Origin: Hymenopellis radicata
Lineage: Eukaryota > Basidiomycota > Agaricomycetes > Agaricales > Physalacriaceae
DNA: 11,815 bases
NCBI GenBank assembly: GCA_015501595.1
Contig: JADNRX010001272.1
Location: forward strand, 1-11,815
Direction: 5' to 3'
Numbering within the stretch: the stretch's first letter is position 1; every line of letters starts with the position of its first letter. The position numbers were made by a program, and so were the translations under genes. This document shows positions 1 through 7,828 of the stretch, one piece after another. The notes beneath the pieces were generated by a model, which saw only the letters and a list, made by a program, of their open reading frames with translations, did not search any database and had not been told where the DNA came from.

Positions 1-542
1 TGCGACTCGAGCATGCCGGGCGGTAACGATATTCCGTGGACCATTCCGGATTTCTTGTACTCGGACCAGGCGGAGCCTAGATTTGTGTATTGGGTCAAGT
101 ACTCCGAAAGACGACGCGAGACACTGACCGGTCAGATATCCGCGCACGATAGCTTCCAGCGGAACGACCTTGGCTTTCTTGACCAACATCGCGCGTCCAT
201 CCAGTTGATCCTTGTACGGGCGCACTTCCGCGGGCATCTCATCGACATTGACGGTCACAAAGTGGTTCGGGATGATATGCCCGAGCTTGCCAAACCAGAA
301 CAGAGATACTTTCGTGAGCAGTTTGCCCTTGTCCGGAATACCCTTGAGGAGACATCAATCATGGTAGAATTGAAAAGTGCAAGCTTTTTACTGACATTGT
401 TCAGGATCACGTCGTAGGCGGATATCCTGTCGGTCGCGACGAAGAGGAGGTGGTCCGCAGAGGAGGTGCTGTAGATATCGCGCACTTTGCCTTTGGATAT
501 TAGTGTCAGTCCAGGAAGATGAGTGCTCGTTAAGGCGGCCAT
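1..542 (-). CDS. ADE1: SAICAR synthetase (phosphoribosylaminoimidazole-succinocarboxamide synthase), 5' part, cut by window edge
   Basis: Catalyses ATP-dependent joining of CAIR and aspartate to SAICAR in cytosolic purine synthesis. Three exons are visible on the minus strand: 542-396, 342-129 and 76-1 (continuing outside). The introns 395-343 (53 bp, phase 0) and 128-77 (52 bp, phase 1) both have GT...AG ends. Exon 1 carries the N-terminal signatures GKVRDIY (residues 18-24) and ATDRISAYD (36-44). Exon 2 continues with GIPDKGKLLTK and ends in VPLEAIVRGYLTG, completed by GSAW across intron 2. These match fungal ADE1 closely and include nucleotide- and substrate-binding segments. About 145 residues of an expected 300 or so are present. 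The start at 542 was chosen because the following residues line up with the yeast N-terminus; an in-frame upstream ATG at 596 would add 18 unfamiliar residues. Recognised from family knowledge; confident. Confidence 0.94.
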
Positions 543-1068
543 GATGGGAGATCGATGAAATGATGCACCTGACTTGAGCAAATTTGGCACAGCCACCGGG
601 TCAGCGGTCCGTCTGCCTTTCTTTCAAGGAAATCTTGTGCAGAGCCACCATGAACATTGTTGCTGCCATATTTCGCTGGCTTCCAGATCCGTACCAGGAC
701 ACAGATACTTTGAAGGCGATCATATTGAAAAATCGCCTAGGGTAGATATTCATTGGTGGGTACGTCGTTTCGAGTCCTTTGAACATGATCAGTCAGCGTT
801 GTTCAGCTTCAGTACTTGACGTCTTGACAGTCACCAAACCTCGTCCCTGCAACTGCGCTACGATCTTCCAGCTCCGGGTTGCTCGACCAAGATTCGGACG
901 CATCTATCTACTTTGTTGTTTCAACTCGCATTGGCAGCCATGTTCCGGATGCCATCCCACCCGTCCCAGGTACCAGAACCTACCTCTGATATCGCGAATG
1001 TCGATAACGAGGTGCGTTTCATGAGCATGGTTCCGACTTCTAGTATTCAAAGCTCATCTCAGTCTTCA
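543..1068. other. Intergenic stretch upstream of ADE1
   Basis: No gene is recognised here on either strand. Open frames are short and show no familiar motif or consistent splice signals. The part next to 542 should hold the ADE1 promoter and 5' leader, but no clear TATA box is visible. The right end runs into the copia-like relic and may include more of it in unrecognisable form. Confidence 0.5.
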
Positions 1069-1593
1069 GGGTACGACGCGACCTCAGTCACTTGTTTGCT
1101 CGCAATGGGGAGATACGACCATCGCATCTGCGAACTCGACGTGAGAACTGTCTATTTATCTACGCCACTGGCGCGATCGAACAAAGTACAATTCGAGTCT
1201 ATTCTAGGCGACGTATGTGATAACCGAAGGCCCTGCAGCGGCGGGGTGATTCACCGTTTACTAGCCTCCGGTATCACGTCACTTCTGGGCCTCCGAAGCG
1301 AGTTCTTCCAGGGTAAGTATACTACAGCTTCCTTCATGATAACAGCCAGATACGCGAAAAACGTGGCGCAATTATTCCAAAAAGATTCGCGCCCCGTTTT
1401 GGGAGTCAAGTGCGTGGACCAGAGCTCAACATAACCTCCTACGAATCCGTCAAAACCCAACGATGGCTACTGTTCGCAGGGAAGCCCCCGAAAGCCTCAA
1501 GAGTCATTAGCTTCATACAGTTGTATAGGACACTGGGTACCGTCTCGATCGTGCACTAATCGGCCTTATCCAGGACACGGACTTGGTAATGCT
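1069..1593 (+). mobile_element. Decayed Ty1/copia-like retrotransposon polyprotein relic (reverse transcriptase region)
   Basis: One reading frame keeps spaced landmarks of a copia-type reverse transcriptase. First comes a TSVTCLLA block, then ELDVRTVYLSTPLA (about 1132-1173), resembling the family's DVKTAYLNxxL block. After a gap where the catalytic core should be comes LGLRSE (about 1285-1302), an ARYAKNVAQLF segment and DSRPV, like the family's LGxxIE...Y...F...D(S/C)(K/R)PV region. In the same frame past a TAA at 1432-1434, a Tyr...IlexGlyxTrp...TxRP spacing (about 1516-1566) resembles the YREAVGSLMYLATxTRPD block. The YxDD catalytic box is absent, about 100 or more residues seem deleted, and no LTRs, primer-binding site or flanking duplications are visible. 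It is non-functional. A chance open frame is the main alternative, but the ordered, correctly spaced motifs argue against that. Confidence 0.6.
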
Positions 1594-1668
1594 GCTGGAA
1601 AGGGGTACCAGGTGGGGCAATCAGGACGGTGTAAGCGCCAATTTGAGAGACGTTGTCGTCTGCGGTTT

Positions 1669-1700
1669 GATGCATCTGTGTGATGATGCATCTGTGTGAT
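1669..1700. repeat. 16-bp tandem duplication
   Basis: The 16-mer GATGCATCTGTGTGAT occurs twice head-to-tail (1669-1684 and 1685-1700), followed by a partial GATGAGTATG continuation. Likely replication slippage. Confidence 0.9.
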
Positions 1701-1769
1701 GATGAGTATGAGAGTGTAACGTGTAACCCACAACTATGAAAGTAGAGGGGATCAATCAGGAACGGCTGT

Positions 1770-1790
1770 GAGTATGAGTATGAGTATGAG
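1770..1790. repeat. Hexanucleotide microsatellite (GAGTAT)3.5
   Basis: Three and a half copies of GAGTAT in tandem. Related GAGTATGAGAG sequence lies at 1703-1713, so the surrounding 120 bp seems to derive from the same low-complexity tract. Confidence 0.85.
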
Positions 1791-2624
1791 TTGGGGCTGA
1801 CCACTTGCGCATTCCTCGGCGCTCTTGCTCCAAACGCTCTGCACCTGTCGAGCAGCTTTGGACACGACACGACAACCGACGACTGTCGATTGACTGTCGA
1901 CGCTGACACCTAACTATGTGACAGAAGTGAAAACCCAGTGGTTTAGATGATGGTGGTCACGACGAAGTACGTAGAGATGGCGGTGAGGATGATGTCGACC
2001 ATAAATGGGAGGCAGTTGGGAGGCTCAGTGTTCCTGCCTGACGACTTGTTGATTTGGCTGTAGCAACAGCCTGGACCAGCTTGTGGATGCGACAATCGGG
2101 TACACAGGCCTTTAATGCAGCATGATGACGGTAAATTCGCCTAGCTGGAGTGTCATGGAGGACGACAAGTGATGTTCGGTGGCAATGCGCCAACTTCTGA
2201 GTGATCTAGTGACACGACATTGTACTTGTACGTGTCGTTGAGCACACACTCACCGTGGCCAAGAGTGGTCATTGCAGTTAATATTCAACGAATGTTTCAC
2301 GTGTGAGGGTACTACCCGACCTCGTCTCGGTCTTACCAGTAACCATCGTCAATTCATTGATGAAAAGCGTGGGAAATTTAGAGTTGATGCTAAGATTGAA
2401 GTGTGTCCTGTTGGCCCTCTGATGGCTGGAAAAATAGCATACCATGTCATCTAAGACTGCTTGAATAGGTTGGTCGAGAACAAGTGATGTCGTGTCTGGC
2501 TGGTATTCTAATAGACTTGGTAGCTAGTATATGGGTTGAATGATTTAACGGTAGACAGTCCTTGACAGTGTTGATAGATTGATAGATGTGTCCGTGAGTA
2601 TAGTAACAAGCCATGGGACCATTG

Positions 2625-3632
2625 TCAATTCCGCGCGAGACTGCTCCTTGAAGAGGGAGGGGAGCCCGATGCGCCACGGTCACTATCACCCGAACGCGGT
2701 CGAACTTTGCCCCCCTCAGGCGGCTTGTGTTTCCGATCGCAATGTCTCTTCAAATTCGATTTGACATTGAAGACCTGGCCACACTCGGGCACAGGGCAGA
2801 CGAATGCTTGAAAGCTTAGAGTTGGGCTGTCCTGCGGAATAGCCGGGAACTCACGTTTTATGCCATTGTGAACACGCTAAGGCCACAGCGTTAGAATAAG
2901 CCTGAGGACGCGTGATAGCCGAGACTCACCATGTGAACGAGGAGCGCGCTGCGGCCACGACACCAGCGGTGACAGTAGATGCAAATGTGGTTATCGCCAA
3001 ACGCATCTAGCCCCGTCGAAGAGGTTAGCTGTAGACGTTGCTCTGGTAGGTCGTCTTCTTTGGTGGGAAGCCTAAGACTCGGTGACTTGAGCGCCGCGGT
3101 CTGGTAGCGATCTCCACTAGAAGAAGACGCCAGCTGCTCGAATTCTCGGAAGATATGTTCTGTGTGGGGTATCCGCTCCGAGCGAGTCGTACTGAAGAGT
3201 GAACGCGTACCTGGAAGAATGCTCTCGACACCGGGCAGACGGTTATCCATCGGTTCGAGCAACTTCAAGCAGACAAAGAAAGTTTTAAAGTCAGTCGGAC
3301 GAAGGGATGTCCGGTTTCTCATAAACGTGTACCGGCAAGCGCTCAAGAACCCAGAGGTGATGTCGGTCTCCGGCGAATCTCATAGATCGAAAGGAGAGGC
3401 CATACTGGGTGCAGGTTTGCATTGATGTACGAAAGGACCATATATCAACATCAATTTGATCAAATGAGAACTCTTGTAGATCCGCGCGCTCCGAGGAGAC
3501 CACTTCAAAATCCGCAAACACGTTTGTTTGCGCGTTGTAATTTTGTTCTCCATTAGAGGATGTTGAAATACGACGGATAGTAGCCGGGCATTGATGCATG
3601 ACTCTGAGACGCCGAACAAGGATAAGTAGCAT
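2625..3632 (-). CDS. C2H2 zinc-finger protein, probable transcription factor (5' end unresolved)
   Basis: Three 3' exons are well supported on the minus strand: one ending at 2930, a 22-nt micro-exon 2876-2855, and 2806-2625 with stop TGA. The introns 2929-2877 (53 bp) and 2854-2807 (48 bp) have GTGAGT donors and AG acceptors. Spliced, they give finger 1 as C-x2-C-x12-H-x3-H, a canonical linker (HNGIKPF, compare HTGEKPF) and finger 2 as CPVPEC...H-x5-H, followed by a basic Ser/Pro-rich tail. This is a typical nuclear DNA-binding arrangement; target genes are unknown. Upstream, 2930 to about 3540 reads as low-complexity acidic sequence typical of activation or linker regions (for example SSERADLQEFSFDQIDVDIW). 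Possible introns at 3208-3158 (51 bp) and 3328-3259 (70 bp, in frame) remain uncertain. The given 5' limit is the first ATG of that frame, not a proven start; coding-like sequence near 3560-3650 lies in another frame. Confidence 0.8.
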
Positions 3633-3952
3633 AGTTGACAGACAAGTAAGAATAGATCGACTTGACGTGGTTTCTTCATGAGAAAATCAGAGATGAGAAG
3701 GTCGAGATACCATCAGTGCTATACAGTACATACAAGCTGAGCAACTAGTTCTTCATGTGTCAACGTCTTTCTAATGCTTCCAGATAGCTGACGCTAACCT
3801 GCAGGAAATCGCCATTATGCCGGAGACCAGAGTTTCTATGAAGGCACGCAACATGTGCATAACGCGAAGACTCGACTTGAATTTGACGTCAGAGGTCTCG
3901 CGCAGGACGGGCGGCCATTAGGGTTCCCAAAAGACAGACACGAAACGGGCTG
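3633..3952. other. Intergenic region between zinc-finger gene and RRP40
   Basis: Both neighbours read leftwards, so this holds the RRP40 3' untranslated region and the zinc-finger promoter or 5' leader. On the minus strand a strong GTATGT donor lies near 3730, with possible acceptors near 3675 and 3662, which hints that a 5' non-coding or coding exon of the zinc-finger gene may be located here. No other gene is seen. Confidence 0.45.
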
Positions 3953-4789
3953 TCATGCATCCAACGATCCAAGGAATGTTCTGAGAGCCTTTTCCTCCAT
4001 TCCCTCGCCATCGGGATCAACCGCTTCAATACAGCGGCTTATGGCAATAGTGTGTTTGAGCTCTTTTGAGCTGATCCACACACGCCCGTTGACACCGACG
4101 GCTACCTCCAGAGGGATCTGGGAGCCTAGAAGAGGTAACAGAAAGTGATTTGGGTCCAAAAGTCTATAAACCTCACGGTCAAAATTAAACAGCGATGAAG
4201 GAAAGGAGATGCTTACTTGCGACACATGCTCAGGCTGCATCTTACCATGAAGCCACCTTTTAGTTCGCCGAAACCTTCGGATTTTCGGGTCTGGGCGTCA
4301 AAACACTCAAGTTCGGGTTCCATGTCTTTATGGGCCAAAGAAATTCGTGCATATACTAGACTGCCAATCTGCGATAGATGTTGGAGGAAATTGACAGTTT
4401 CTCAGGTGGGAATCTACCTTGAGATTGGGGCGGTTTCTTTTGCTTGCGCCTTCAAATGCCATGCCGTCCAGTGACGCGAAGTGAGCGGAGCCAATGTCTA
4501 CTCGGTATCCTTCACCGGCTTTTTGGGTGACGATTCCAATCACGGATTCCTGGGGAGCAGGGACATACTACCATAGGATTAATTTACGATTTTTTTTTAT
4601 ACATCGAGAGCAACGTACACGGCGAGAATTGCTTTCCACCCACCATTTGCTTCGGTTCGCGGAATGGTTGAGAGTACCTGCCCGCGTCGATATGACAGTG
4701 GGCGACGACGACGATTGAGTAAGGCCGGGTCCTAGTTTGAGGTTGACGTGCTGAGCGGGGACATGTTCACCGGGGACGACGACAGACAT
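3953..4789 (-). CDS. RRP40: Exosome complex cap subunit RRP40 (EXOSC3)
   Basis: Non-catalytic RNA-binding cap subunit of the nuclear and cytoplasmic RNA exosome (3'-5' RNA processing and decay). Four minus-strand exons: 4789-4619, 4567-4418, 4368-4217 and 4163-3953. Introns are 51, 49, 53 bp, all GT...AG, in phases 0, 0 and 2. The product is 227 residues, near the family's usual length. An N-terminal domain (1-57) begins with VVVPGE as in the human protein. An S1-like domain follows, with YVPAPQESVIGIV and the signature FEGASKRNRPNL. The C-terminal KH-type domain carries GVNGRVW at 181-187, the GxNG motif that is the hallmark of Rrp40. The ATG at 4789-4787 has an ACCACC context; the codon read as a start further upstream is GTG. 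It is divergent from VPS37 with a 35-bp gap between start codons. Very confident. Confidence 0.96.
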
Positions 4790-4824
4790 GGTGGTCACGA
4801 GGAAGCAGCCTCCGTCCTGCCATC
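4790..4824. promoter_or_regulatory. 35-bp spacer between divergent RRP40 and VPS37 start codons
   Basis: The two start codons face away from each other across only 35 bp with no TATA box. Promoter elements and transcription start sites for at least one gene must therefore lie inside the other's transcribed or coding region. On the plus strand an ATG at 4788, overlapping the RRP40 start codon in a CATG palindrome, is out of frame with VPS37. This suggests that the VPS37 leader either starts downstream of it or is subject to leaky scanning. Confidence 0.7.
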
Positions 4825-5547
4825 ATGTCGTCAGAGTTGTCCACCCAGCTTTTGCACGAATTCCCCGAGCTGGCACACTTGTCGTACGTTTATCGACTGC
4901 TGTTTATTCAGTTATTCATGTCTTTGCCAGCCGTGAAGATCTCGAGGATCTGCTGTCGGACCAGAGCTATTTCCAGGCAGCCTTTCACTCCCTGCCGCGC
5001 GTCAAGGCCATGTATCAGGCCCAGTCAGAGCTGGGCATGGCGAATGAGGCCATAGCCAGTGCGCAGACCACTTTATACAGTAGATTAGACATTTATTATT
5101 TCTCAGAAAACAACCTGGCGCTGCAGGACAGTCTGTACCATTTACGCGCCGAAACTAAGGACGCCTTTGACGAGGCGAAAGCCCTCGAAGCGCGCTGGAA
5201 AGAATTAGAAAAGGAGCAGAGGGATGTCTATCAGGTAGACGGCAAAGCCAGCATCCGCTTCGATACGCTTACATTTGCGCCAGCGATTTACTCCTCAATT
5301 CCTCTTGATGCGACTACGGCATGCGACCATTGCTCAGGACGAGGCATCAGAGGCCCTGGCTACCGCGTTCGTCCAGCAACAGCCTCCGCCGCCACCTTCC
5401 GGCGCATCATCGGGCACAGGCACGCCCAGCGGCAGAGATATTGACGACTTTGTGAAAGAGTTCAAGGATCTGCGCAAGGTCTACCACAAGCGTGTCATAT
5501 GGGGCGATCGCTGGAACAGTGGTCAAGTAGCATGGCGCGACGATTGA
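4825..5547 (+). CDS. VPS37: ESCRT-I subunit VPS37 (Mod(r) domain)
   Basis: Component of ESCRT-I, which sorts ubiquitinated membrane cargo into multivesicular endosomes together with Vps23, Vps28 and Mvb12. Four exons: 4825-4883, 4931-5058, 5107-5234 and 5284-5547. Introns are 47, 48 and 49 bp, GT...AG, in phases 2, 1 and 0. The 192-residue product opens with FPELAHLSREDLEDLL, then the typical short helix with FHSLPRVKAM. A long charged coiled-coil (about 60-105) and the C-terminal helices FVKEFKDLRKVYHKR and ERWNSGQ-like DRWNSGQVAW complete a Mod(r) domain. A proline run (139-143) plus a Gly/Ser/Thr loop splits the C-terminal helices and is the only low-complexity part. The start at 4825 gives the familiar N-terminus; the ATG at 4788 is in another frame. 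Very confident in family. Confidence 0.95.
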
Positions 5548-5956
5548 CAGGTCCTATGCTTTAGGCTCATAGTGAGCTTGTAGTGTCGGCGATTTGTGAT
5601 CAGGACCTCAACATTATCATGGACCACAGGGCGCTCTCTTTCAGAGGCTTGAACGGTCAGCTGGTCACCTGGATCGCTTTCCTTGCCAATCGGCGTGGCT
5701 GAAAATGTTCAAATCGTCTGCTGTTCAACAGTTCTGATCCGTTCAGTCACAGGCAGGCACTCACCAAGCATCGACGCTATACAATTCAACCTCCTTATGA
5801 TAGCGTTCGCATTTACCTTGGAACTTCAGCACTGTCATATTTTGAACCGATATCCCGAATAATAGCCTCATCTAATAACACATACCGGGACCGCCAGATA
5901 TAAGGATACCTTTTTGGTGCACTTGTGCTCATAGACACATCGTCCTTTGTCTAAAT
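5548..5956. other. Intergenic region, VPS37 3' end and AA9 promoter
   Basis: Contains the VPS37 3' untranslated region and the promoter of the AA9-CBM1 gene. A TATAAG element lies at 5899-5904, 53 bp before the ATG. The 11-mer TAGCCTCATCT at 5863-5873 recurs upstream of the second AA9 gene (7541-7551). No further gene is seen. Confidence 0.6.
5899..5904 (+). promoter_or_regulatory. TATA-like box of the AA9-CBM1 gene
   Basis: TATAAG within GATATAAGG, 53 bp upstream of the start codon at 5957, a plausible distance for a fungal core promoter. Inferred from position and sequence only. Confidence 0.5.
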
Positions 5957-7359
5957 ATGATCCAGCTATCATCCATTCTATTTCTTGTCTCGACCGTCTC
6001 GGCCCATTCCATCTTTCAAGTAAGTTGAACGCCAAGAGGCTCAACAAGCTTGCTCATTATACGTGGATAGGAATTATATGTCAATGGTGCAGACCAAGGT
6101 CACCTCAATGGTATTCGTGTCCCAGACTATGATGGGGTACGTCAAAATGCAATCTGTCCTTCAGAGCCACTTGCTTACTTGAACCTGCTGCAAGCCCATC
6201 ACCGATGTCACTTCAAACGACGTGATTTGTAATGGCGGAATTAATCCGTATCATACTCCAATCTCGACGACAGTCATACCAGTTGCTGCTGGGACGCAAG
6301 TCACTGCGGAATGGCACCACACCCTCGCTGGGGCTGATGCCAGTGACCCAGCGGACCCAATCGACAGTTCTCATCATGGTCCTGTCATGGCCTATCTGTA
6401 CGCCACACCTTCGCGCACCTTCTCGTATCATCTGATCTTTCTACCAGAGCCAAAGTATCGAACGCCACGCAGACGGACGTCACCGGACTTGGGTGGTTCA
6501 AAATTTGGGAAGACGGATTTGCCGACGGCGCTTGGGGTGTTGACAGACTCATTACGAACAAGGGAAAAGTATCATTCACCATCCCAAGCTGCATCGCTGC
6601 AGGACAGTACATTTTACGCGTTGAGCTGATTGGCAAGTGGATGATTTTGATTGGTCTGACTTCTTCGCCGACCTTTCTACTCAGCTTTGCATGGCGCTTC
6701 AAGCTACCCCGGTGCTCAACTTTACGTTCGTGATGAGGCCTTCGGACTCTTTCATGCCTCGCTCAATCTATGTTTATCATTTCACAGATGGAGTGTGCTC
6801 AGCTGCAGATAACAGGTGGAGGGAGCACGTCACCCAGCACCGTCTCGTTCCCCGGCGCGTACAAGGGTGAGCATCACGCGTAGTTTCTCCGTTATTCTGG
6901 ATCTTGAATTTTCTTGGCAGGCTCTGACCCCGGCATAACCATTAATATCTACTATCCTACTGTCACCAGCTACACTATCCCAGGTTTGAAGAAGTTTTCC
7001 TCGCAGAACGCACGTTGTAACACGGTTTCTTTGCGTAGGACCGGCTGTCTTCAGCTGTAACGGTGGTAGCGCACCCGCTTCTTCTACGGCTGCTGTTTCG
7101 ACGGTACAGGCATCTTCGACCTCGGCCGCAAGTACACCTGCGGCCACAGGAACGGTGGCGCAATACGGGCAGTGTGGTGGTCTAACGTGAAGGCTATGTT
7201 CTCTTCATGTCGTCGAGTGCTGAAACGAGTAAAGGTACACCGGACCGACAACGTGCATTGCTCCTTTCACGTGTGTCAAATCGAGTGACTACGTACGTAC
7301 CGCCTTCTTCGATATCCTCCAGTTCCTAATTTTGGCCACAGTACAGCCAATGTTTGTAA
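5957..7359 (+). CDS. Secreted AA9 lytic polysaccharide monooxygenase with C-terminal CBM1
   Basis: Copper enzyme that oxidatively cleaves cellulose outside the cell. Ten exons: 5957-6019, 6071-6136, 6195-6397, 6448-6632, 6685-6725, 6788-6866, 6921-6983, 7039-7186, 7235-7292, 7342-7359. All introns are GT-AG except 6633-6684 (GC-AG). The 307-residue product starts with a 16-residue signal peptide (ending VSA), leaving His17 as the mature N-terminus. The copper site is complete: His17 and His103 (in SSHHGPV) form the histidine brace and Tyr186 (GAQLYMEC) is the axial ligand. His175 and Gln184 fill the second sphere. Cysteines for the usual disulfides and an NAT glycosylation site are present. 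After the catalytic domain (to about 240) comes a Ser/Thr/Ala linker and a CBM1 (275-307) with four Cys and aromatic residues Tyr276, Tyr302 and Tyr303. Intact and very confident; regioselectivity cannot be read from this. Confidence 0.97.
6633..6684 (+). other. GC-AG intron in the AA9-CBM1 gene
   Basis: The donor reads GCAAGT after a G that completes Ala173 with CT from the next exon; the acceptor is TACTCAG. A CTGAC branch-like sequence lies about 29 bp before the acceptor. No GT donor nearby keeps the conserved ELIALHGAS segment in frame. The same intron position in the tandem paralogue (8684) uses a normal GTGCGT donor. Confidence 0.85.
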
Positions 7360-7828
7360 TGCCCAGAGCATCAGCTGACGAAATACGGGTTTTTTGTAAT
7401 CTGCTCCGGGTCCTATCTTCAATGAATCATGCTTTATTCGTTAAACTTGTGAGCAATCGATGGAGTATTGGCGTGCTTGTATGATGGTAAGCATTCCACC
7501 TTGCTATCATGCTCTGCTGTCGTGCGGTAAGATATAAATATAGCCTCATCTGATCAGGTCATGGACTTCGCATGAGAAATATCGTCCCATCCTAGTAACG
7601 AGGAACGAGTTATTCGCCACGCGCACGAAGTTGAACAATCCGTTCAGATGCTCCGCAGAATCCTCGCTTACAATAGAACGGTCTTCGAGGACGCTCGTAA
7701 CGACATTTTTCCTGCCAATGAGGGGGCTGCAACAGGAATAGATGCGAGTATGTCGGCGGTCTGTTGAAATCGCTTGGAACGTATAAAAGCAACATAGAAG
7801 CGCAGGGAACAGACATCCCACAAACAAA
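7360..7828. other. Intergenic region between the two AA9 genes
   Basis: Holds the 3' untranslated region of the AA9-CBM1 gene and the promoter of the second AA9 gene. Visible elements are TAGCCTCATCT (7541-7551), CCAAT (7715-7719) followed by an AGGGGG run, and TATAAAAG (7782-7789). A 63-codon stop-to-stop frame at 7576-7767 has no ATG at its beginning and no recognised motif. Confidence 0.6.
7782..7789 (+). promoter_or_regulatory. TATA box of the Arg-type AA9 gene
   Basis: TATAAAAG, 40 bp before the start codon at 7829. A CCAAT box lies a further 65 bp upstream (7715-7719). The preserved core promoter suggests the gene is, or recently was, transcribed. Confidence 0.6.

Larger units (their letters stand above)
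1594..2624. other. Gene-poor stretch between copia relic and zinc-finger gene
   Basis: About 1 kb with no recognisable gene on either strand. The left part holds short tandem repeats, listed separately. An imperfect inverted repeat around the CGACATTGTAC segment near 2216-2240 could form a weak hairpin. The right end must contain the 3' untranslated region of the zinc-finger gene, which reads leftwards and stops at 2625. Open frames of 60-120 codons here, mainly on the minus strand, are biased by the repeats (Ser-Tyr runs) and show no motifs. Confidence 0.45.

Noticed and set aside
913..1434. 173-codon plus-strand frame as an intact gene
   Set aside because: Its 3' half carries only scattered copia-type motifs with the catalytic region missing, and the 5' half has no motif; it is better explained as a relic.
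3250..3262. GGTTCGAG resembling a tRNA B box
   Set aside because: It lies within the zinc-finger gene and no cloverleaf or A box can be formed around it. No tRNA or rRNA gene was seen in the window.
1950..4805. Near-identical 18-mers at 1950-1967 and 4788-4805 (one mismatch)
   Set aside because: Too short, and the second copy overlaps the RRP40 start; nothing else is shared around them, so chance is a sufficient explanation.
4788..5444. 218-codon plus-strand frame starting at 4788
   Set aside because: It shares only part of its length with the VPS37 frame and reads through introns; the spliced VPS37 model from 4825 gives the complete conserved protein.
7576..7767. 63-codon plus-strand frame in the AA9 spacer (helical-looking translation)
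   Set aside because: No start codon at its beginning, no recognised motif, and a length expected by chance.
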